Below, piece by piece: positions 58,741 through 64,000 of a DNA stretch of 64,000 nt. Made by a program: the position numbers and the translations under genes. The DNA comes from Valencia hispanica (Eukaryota > Chordata > Actinopteri > Cyprinodontiformes > Valenciidae): positions 31,041,961 through 31,105,960 of the forward strand of contig OY747713.1 of assembly GCA_963556495.2 (NCBI GenBank). The letters run 5' to 3'. Positions within the stretch are counted from its first letter, which is position 1, and each line of letters starts with the position of its first letter. The notes below the pieces were generated by a model. That model saw only the letters and a list, made by a program, of their open reading frames with translations. It had not been told where the DNA came from and did not search any database.

Positions 58741-61700
58741 TACTGTATTGTAAGTCCTGGAAACTTTCCTTTTCCAACGACTAGATATGTAGAGGGGAAA
58801 TAATTATAATTCCCAGTGATCTATTGTGCTGTTGTTTAAACTTCACATTCTGTGTACAATGATGAAGTCTAGTTTTCAAGTTCCTGACAGACCAGATAGG
58901 TAAAAAATTAGAATCCTGCCAGCATCTCCACTTGTCAGAATTAACTATGTCCAGACAAAATCCTTTACAACAATATTATTCACCCTGTGTTTCTAGGATG
59001 TTTGACAAAAACTGCAGGAATGAGTTAGCTGGGTATAAACCAACCGAAACCGAAACATGTGAAAAGGATAACAGAGAGAATGAAAAAGTAGGATAAATTA
59101 TTTAAAAGAAAAAAAGAAATATAGAGGAGTAGCAAATAAAGCAACGGTAGAGCTCCAGTTAGCTGGCGGCCTGCCCCAAAGCCCAAACCACAAGGGCCTA
59201 AAGTGGCTCATTGTGGCTGGACTGGCGTCTATGTTGTGCTGGGCCCCTTTGCTTTCTCCCCTTTGGCCCCAGTGTGGCCAAGTCTTTACTATAGCACAAC
59301 TGACTGAGAAGGATAAAGTCTTCAGCTCATCTTACTGGATGTCCTTATATTCTTATTTCTTCTCCGTCTTGCAAGCTGCTCTTGTTAGTTGCTTATTACA
59401 TGCAAGCTGGGAGAATGTTTAACTTTCATCAGCTCTTCTGAAAGATGTATCTTTTTACCCCTATGTCTGTTGAGTTTTGCGACCAGGACTGATGGGTCCT
59501 TTTTCCTCCAAAGCTTTCCTTTTTTTAGGTGACAAACCTGGTTTGAACCAGTGAATCGAAACAATGTCTGGATGTATTACCTTTCTTTTTCACACCAAAA
59601 AACACATTGTTTTGGGTGATTAATTGCATGTGAACAGAAGGCATTGTTATTCCTAATAGTAAATCTTTGTCAGTTGTGACATTTCGCTGAAAAGGATATA
59701 AGGAAGGACAAGACCTACTGGTGTGGAAGAGGAAACCAACAAGTGTTCATATTTTGTACCTGGGACAAGTTGCAGGCAGGGTTCCGTCCTCCAGCTTAAC
59801 TTCCTTTAATCCAGCACGTCTGGTGAAGAGAAAGAGACAACAGAGTGAGACATTTCAAGTTACACCCAAAAGATATTTCATCCATGTATCACCAAGTCCG
59901 TGACCTCCAGATCAATCTGTCAGTCTGATGTTTCACAACGATTATAGACAGTTTTTTTTGCCTTTGTTCCATGTGAAAATATAGATGCATTCACAAATCC
60001 GGACCTGTGCTTCCATTACGTCATTCAATTATAACAAAGATACTTCATCTTTGGACTCCTTTCCCCTTAAAGCTCATCGAGAGTCCTAGAATTCCCAGGC
60101 TCTCAGCGCTCTGGGAATGCCAAAGCCTCACCCAACCCTCTCCTCTGAATATTTGGGTTATTTTCACTTACATCTCCAATCAAGGGGAGTCGAGAGAGCT
60201 ATTAAAGTATCCCATTGCCGAGAAATAATAATCAGGTGGTGCATTGGGCCGCGGTTAGAAATTAAGTGCACACTCGTTCAGCCACAGAGCAGACTCAATA
60301 AAAGTCGGGGAATCTGAGACATATACAGTTGTTTTCTGACATGAATCGTGAATGATGCTGACTGTGATTACCTTTTTTAAGATTAATGAGAGGTCCAGTT
60401 GGACTTGGATGGAAAGAAAAATCTCAGACTGACTCTGAAAAAGTCTCATGCTTTAGATCATTTATTGAAACTTTTCCCGAGGCACAGTATAGACCTTAAA
60501 GCCAAAGTTTTATGGCTTTAAAAAAAGATGAAATAACGATTTTTGAAGCTAAATTTTTAAAAGACATTTGTTAATTGTGACGGGTAAAGACTTGTATTAA
60601 AGTAGTGAGAGTTATTGTTTGAGAATACAGGCTAAGTTTACAATAATCTGGAAGTACAACTGTGTTTTCCAAGATTGAGAAGAATTTCTGTGTTAGTACA
60701 TGATTATGGTTGTTACAGCATAAGCCAAACATGTTAGAGTTTCAGGATTAGATGGCATAAAACAATGACATCTTCATCCACCACAGACTAGATATTAAGA
60801 GGTGCAGCAACAGCTAGAAGTGAGGACACCTAGAAGAAGGGTTATGGCAAAATATGACCGTATTTTATTGGTCTCTTAAACTTTTTTCATGTTAACAAAA
60901 GCATTTTAAAGAGGGTGCCTTGGAGTTTTGTGATATTTAACAAAAAGTAATGGTTACAGCATCAATACCCTTAGCCACAGGTCAGCTAAAAATATCAAGC
61001 CATACAAATTTCAAAATTAATAGACATTATACCGTTTCTATGGTTTAGAGTGCTTTTAAAGAGATGCCAGAGGAAGTTCCAGCTGTTTGACGAATTGAAA
61101 TAGCAGTGCCACCCTTCCATACTTGTCGCTGCACATGTTTGTCTCTTCTGTTGTAAATTTAAGCGATTATATCACGTTGTAGATTTTTGTTCTAAGTTTT
61201 TGCATTAATACCTTGAAACTGTGGTACACATTGTCAAACTGTGTCAGTCCTTTAATAGCCCATGAATGATATAGGTCCAAATCATTCAAAAATAATGAGA
61301 AAGATAACTCTAGCTCATATTATTCAAAATTATAACACACACCAAAACTTACTGCAAAAAGGAGACAAAATGATCTGTAATGGCAATACCTACTTATATA
61401 GCAGAAAAAAGTACAGGTGAGAACAGAGCTGTATTCAGGATTTCTACACATTCTCAAAATTCAATGTTTTTCCAGACTCAGTTCTATTAGTTCTTGAGCT
61501 CAGAGTTTGAAACTGGAAAAACTACACTGAAAGAAAGAACGGAAGATAGGAGGCAAAGCTTGCTACACAGGAAACCTGTTTATTGTCTGTACCAGGTAAG
61601 AAATTATTTCTTTGAAACGTTAACACATTGTGTCACATAACAACTACAAACCTCAAAGTGTTTTGAAAAAAACATGTATTATTTATTCATGTATCATCTA

Positions 61701-62059
61701 CATGGATAAATAATTTCTTTTACCCCTGCTTACAGCCATATTGGTCTGTGACTTGATTGTGAGTCACAAGTAGAAAGCAGGGACAGCAGAACAAAAAATA
61801 GGGTCTTGGACAGTTATGGATTTTAAGAGGCTGCTTCAATCACTCGTAACTCGAGATGTTTTCTATTGTCGGGTGAAAAATGAACAGGTTGACTGCAGGT
61901 TGGCTTACAGTGGTGGAGTCAGCATTGTTTGACCTGCTTTATTCAAAGAGCAGCAGGCTGGGGTTGTGACAAAGTCGTCCTACACTGGAGCCATTCACCC
62001 TGCTGAGGCTCAACTTACCCCTGAGATATGCTCCCTGATTCTCTCTTTCTCTTCACACA

Positions 62060-62092
<33 letters not shown>

Positions 62093-64000
62093 GCGGATGC
62101 ACGCACACACACAGACACACACACAACAAACAAACATCTTTTGATTAGCATGTGAGACAGCATTCTCACACATCAGCAATATGAATGAATGTCTGTCTAT
62201 AGAGAGCAGAGATTCCTTTAGTTTTGGAACATTTTGCTCTTTATTTAATGTGTTGTCTCCTTAGTCAAACACACATTTTACTCTCTCTGTTAAAATGATA
62301 AAGGAATGACTTCTTCACATCTGAGTATGTTGAAACTGTCTCTTGGAAGTCTAGCAATTGGCCTAAATTCTTAGGATAAGAAATGTCTTAAAAATAGGAT
62401 GTAAAGAAACCTGTCTCCCAGCAACCTAATTTAACCAGTTAAATATAACAAATCTAATCTGTCTTGGCTTCATAAGCTGCATAAACTGTCATGTCCATAT
62501 TTGTAATAAGAAAGGTTTTTCATTTTTCTACTAATTTCTCAAAGAACTAAAGCATACAGCGACAATACTTTCAAAACTGAAGAAAGTTGTTTTAATCATT
62601 AAAAGAAAGTTAACAAAACTGTTTTTATCTGATGATGAATTGATACCTGAATTAATTAATGAAACAGATAATTAATTGGTTGGCTGATTATTAATAGCTT
62701 GTTTAGGAATGGATCTGTACAATCTGTGTTTATCTTTCAGTGCAATACTATGTTTAATGATGCATTAGTTTATGTAATTTCTTCTGTTTTTAAATAGCAG
62801 TAGTACTACCTACTTTTGATTTTTTAAATAATTATTTGACTGCAGCTGCTGCTCAATTTCATAAGGCATCTTATACAATAACTGTAAAGAGCATTCTATT
62901 CTATTCTGTTGTAAGCTAATCTAAAATATCTGAGGCTTTGGAACTACAAAGTAAGACAAAATGACAATTAATTACATAGGGCAAGTGATATTATGTTGTT
63001 AGTTTCCGGCATTATTAAATATATTTTATAAGCCTCTTAAATTGCTAAAAACAACATTGTAAATTTGACCTCAATACATAAGTGTGGTTTTAACAGGAAT
63101 TGCCATTTAGCTTTCTTACTATAGAGCAAGACTGTTGGAAAAAGTGCAACAACAAACAAACAAAAAAATAATTTTTAAAAACTGAAAACAATTCCAAACC
63201 CTAAAAACTAATTAAAAAAACAAACAAAACAAAAAAACTAAGTAAAAAAAATTTGCTATAAACTATTGCAAAGTAATTCATTCATGGTCAATTTAATCCC
63301 AGGTTTTCCGATTAGCTTTAGCATTACTTCGTATTGGTATGTTGATAGGCTTTTAAGATTTGTACAAAAAGACACAATAAAGGACCACCCCTCACTGATT
63401 TCAACTAATATTCTTTTATTGCATACTTTGTTTAATTTTGGGTACTATTGGTCACTTGTTTCACCAGGGACAATGATTGTGGTTGCACAGCCTGCTCCTG
63501 TTTGCAACAAGTGTGTTAAAAATAAAAGAGATATGGAGGAAAAAGACCTATATTTTTTGGACAATTTTAAACAAAACAGAAGCAGACTTAATCTACAGCA
63601 AACCAGATCTGATTAGCACAACAGTATCAACAATGAGTTTGCAGACGGATGCATTTCAAAATTCTGAAATGCTATTTTCAGTGGACATAACCAATCTTTG
63701 CTTTTGGAACAACCAGCATCATGAATTATCATGATTCATGAACACACTGAGCAGAAACAGAAGTAAAAAAAATGTCAGATGTGGACCTGTAATAATGCAC
63801 ATCAATGATGGAACAGTTATTGGCTTTGATCATCTTTAAACAGATTTTTAAATAACCTCTGAGACGCAATTAACTCTCAGTAGATGCCAACACATTTTCT
63901 TTCAGTTTCTGGATTAATACATATCCAGGTTATTTTTCTTTTTGGATTAGCTCATGTGTCTTCAAATTAACTTGGAGTCAGACATGCTGACTGGCATAGC
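58741..64000. other. Intergenic DNA to the right end; no gene recognised
   Basis: (AC)n lies at 62054-62125. An A-rich stretch lies at 63140-63250. A non-repetitive, possibly conserved stretch lies at 60040-60330. The remainder is AT-rich without hallmarks. Confidence 0.4.
62054..62125. repeat. (AC)n microsatellite with GCGC interruptions
   Basis: CA units broken by gcgcgc and gcggatgc. Confidence 0.95.

Noticed and set aside
40436..62125. CRISPR-like arrays
   Set aside because: The tandem repeats have no unique spacers and the DNA is eukaryotic.

Overview
The window looks like teleost fish nuclear DNA. It is AT-rich and intron-dominated, with canonical GT/AG exons of a vertebrate gene, long simple repeats, and a dense mixture of fish-type transposable elements (Tc1/mariner, hAT, piggyBac, PIF/Harbinger, L2/CR1/Rex1-like LINEs, tRNA-derived SINEs, solo LTRs and DIRS/Ngaro retroelements). 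I cannot name the species. Most open reading frames here are chance readings of low-complexity or repeat DNA.

Genes (1-17 kb). The left end carries the last three coding exons of dync1i1 (cytoplasmic dynein 1 intermediate chain 1) on the + strand: 883-1023, 5110-5235 and 12472-12582, followed by a short 3' UTR with AATAAA at 12905. About 1.9 kb downstream, on the opposite strand, is the terminal exon of slc25a13 (citrin, mitochondrial aspartate/glutamate carrier; 14854-15040). A degraded piece of an upstream exon follows at about 17085-17210. The convergent order matches DYNC1I1/SLC25A13 at human 7q21.3, but slc25a13 appears to be decaying here. No further citrin exon was recognised up to 64 kb.

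Intergenic repeats (17-34 kb and 49-64 kb). Old Tc1/mariner relics recur, and at least five carry younger insertions: hAT plus LTRs at 9.7-11.3 kb, hAT at 25.1 kb, LINE at 42 kb, PIF/Harbinger MITE at 51.2 kb, hAT at 57.7 kb. LINE remnants lie at 20.8-22.9 kb (-), 42.1-43.1 kb (-) and 55.9-57.1 kb (+). A 1.9-kb piggyBac remnant with very long inverted arms and TTAA flanks lies at 53.4-55.3 kb. Some non-repetitive stretches (about 26.0-26.9, 28.4-29.0 and 60.0-60.3 kb) look like conserved regulatory candidates, by inference only.

The most striking structure is a pair of co-oriented 4.1-4.5 kb elements at 34541-39004 and 43946-48086. Each has the split-direct-repeat layout A1-internal-B1-A2-(tandem array)-B2, with internal remnants of reverse transcriptase, RNase H and tyrosine recombinase. 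This identifies a DIRS-order, Ngaro-like retroelement. Both copies are defective and share a ~750-bp segment in place of the front of pol. The second sits inside a hAT transposon and has a deletion sealed by a 16-bp inverted copy of neighbouring sequence.
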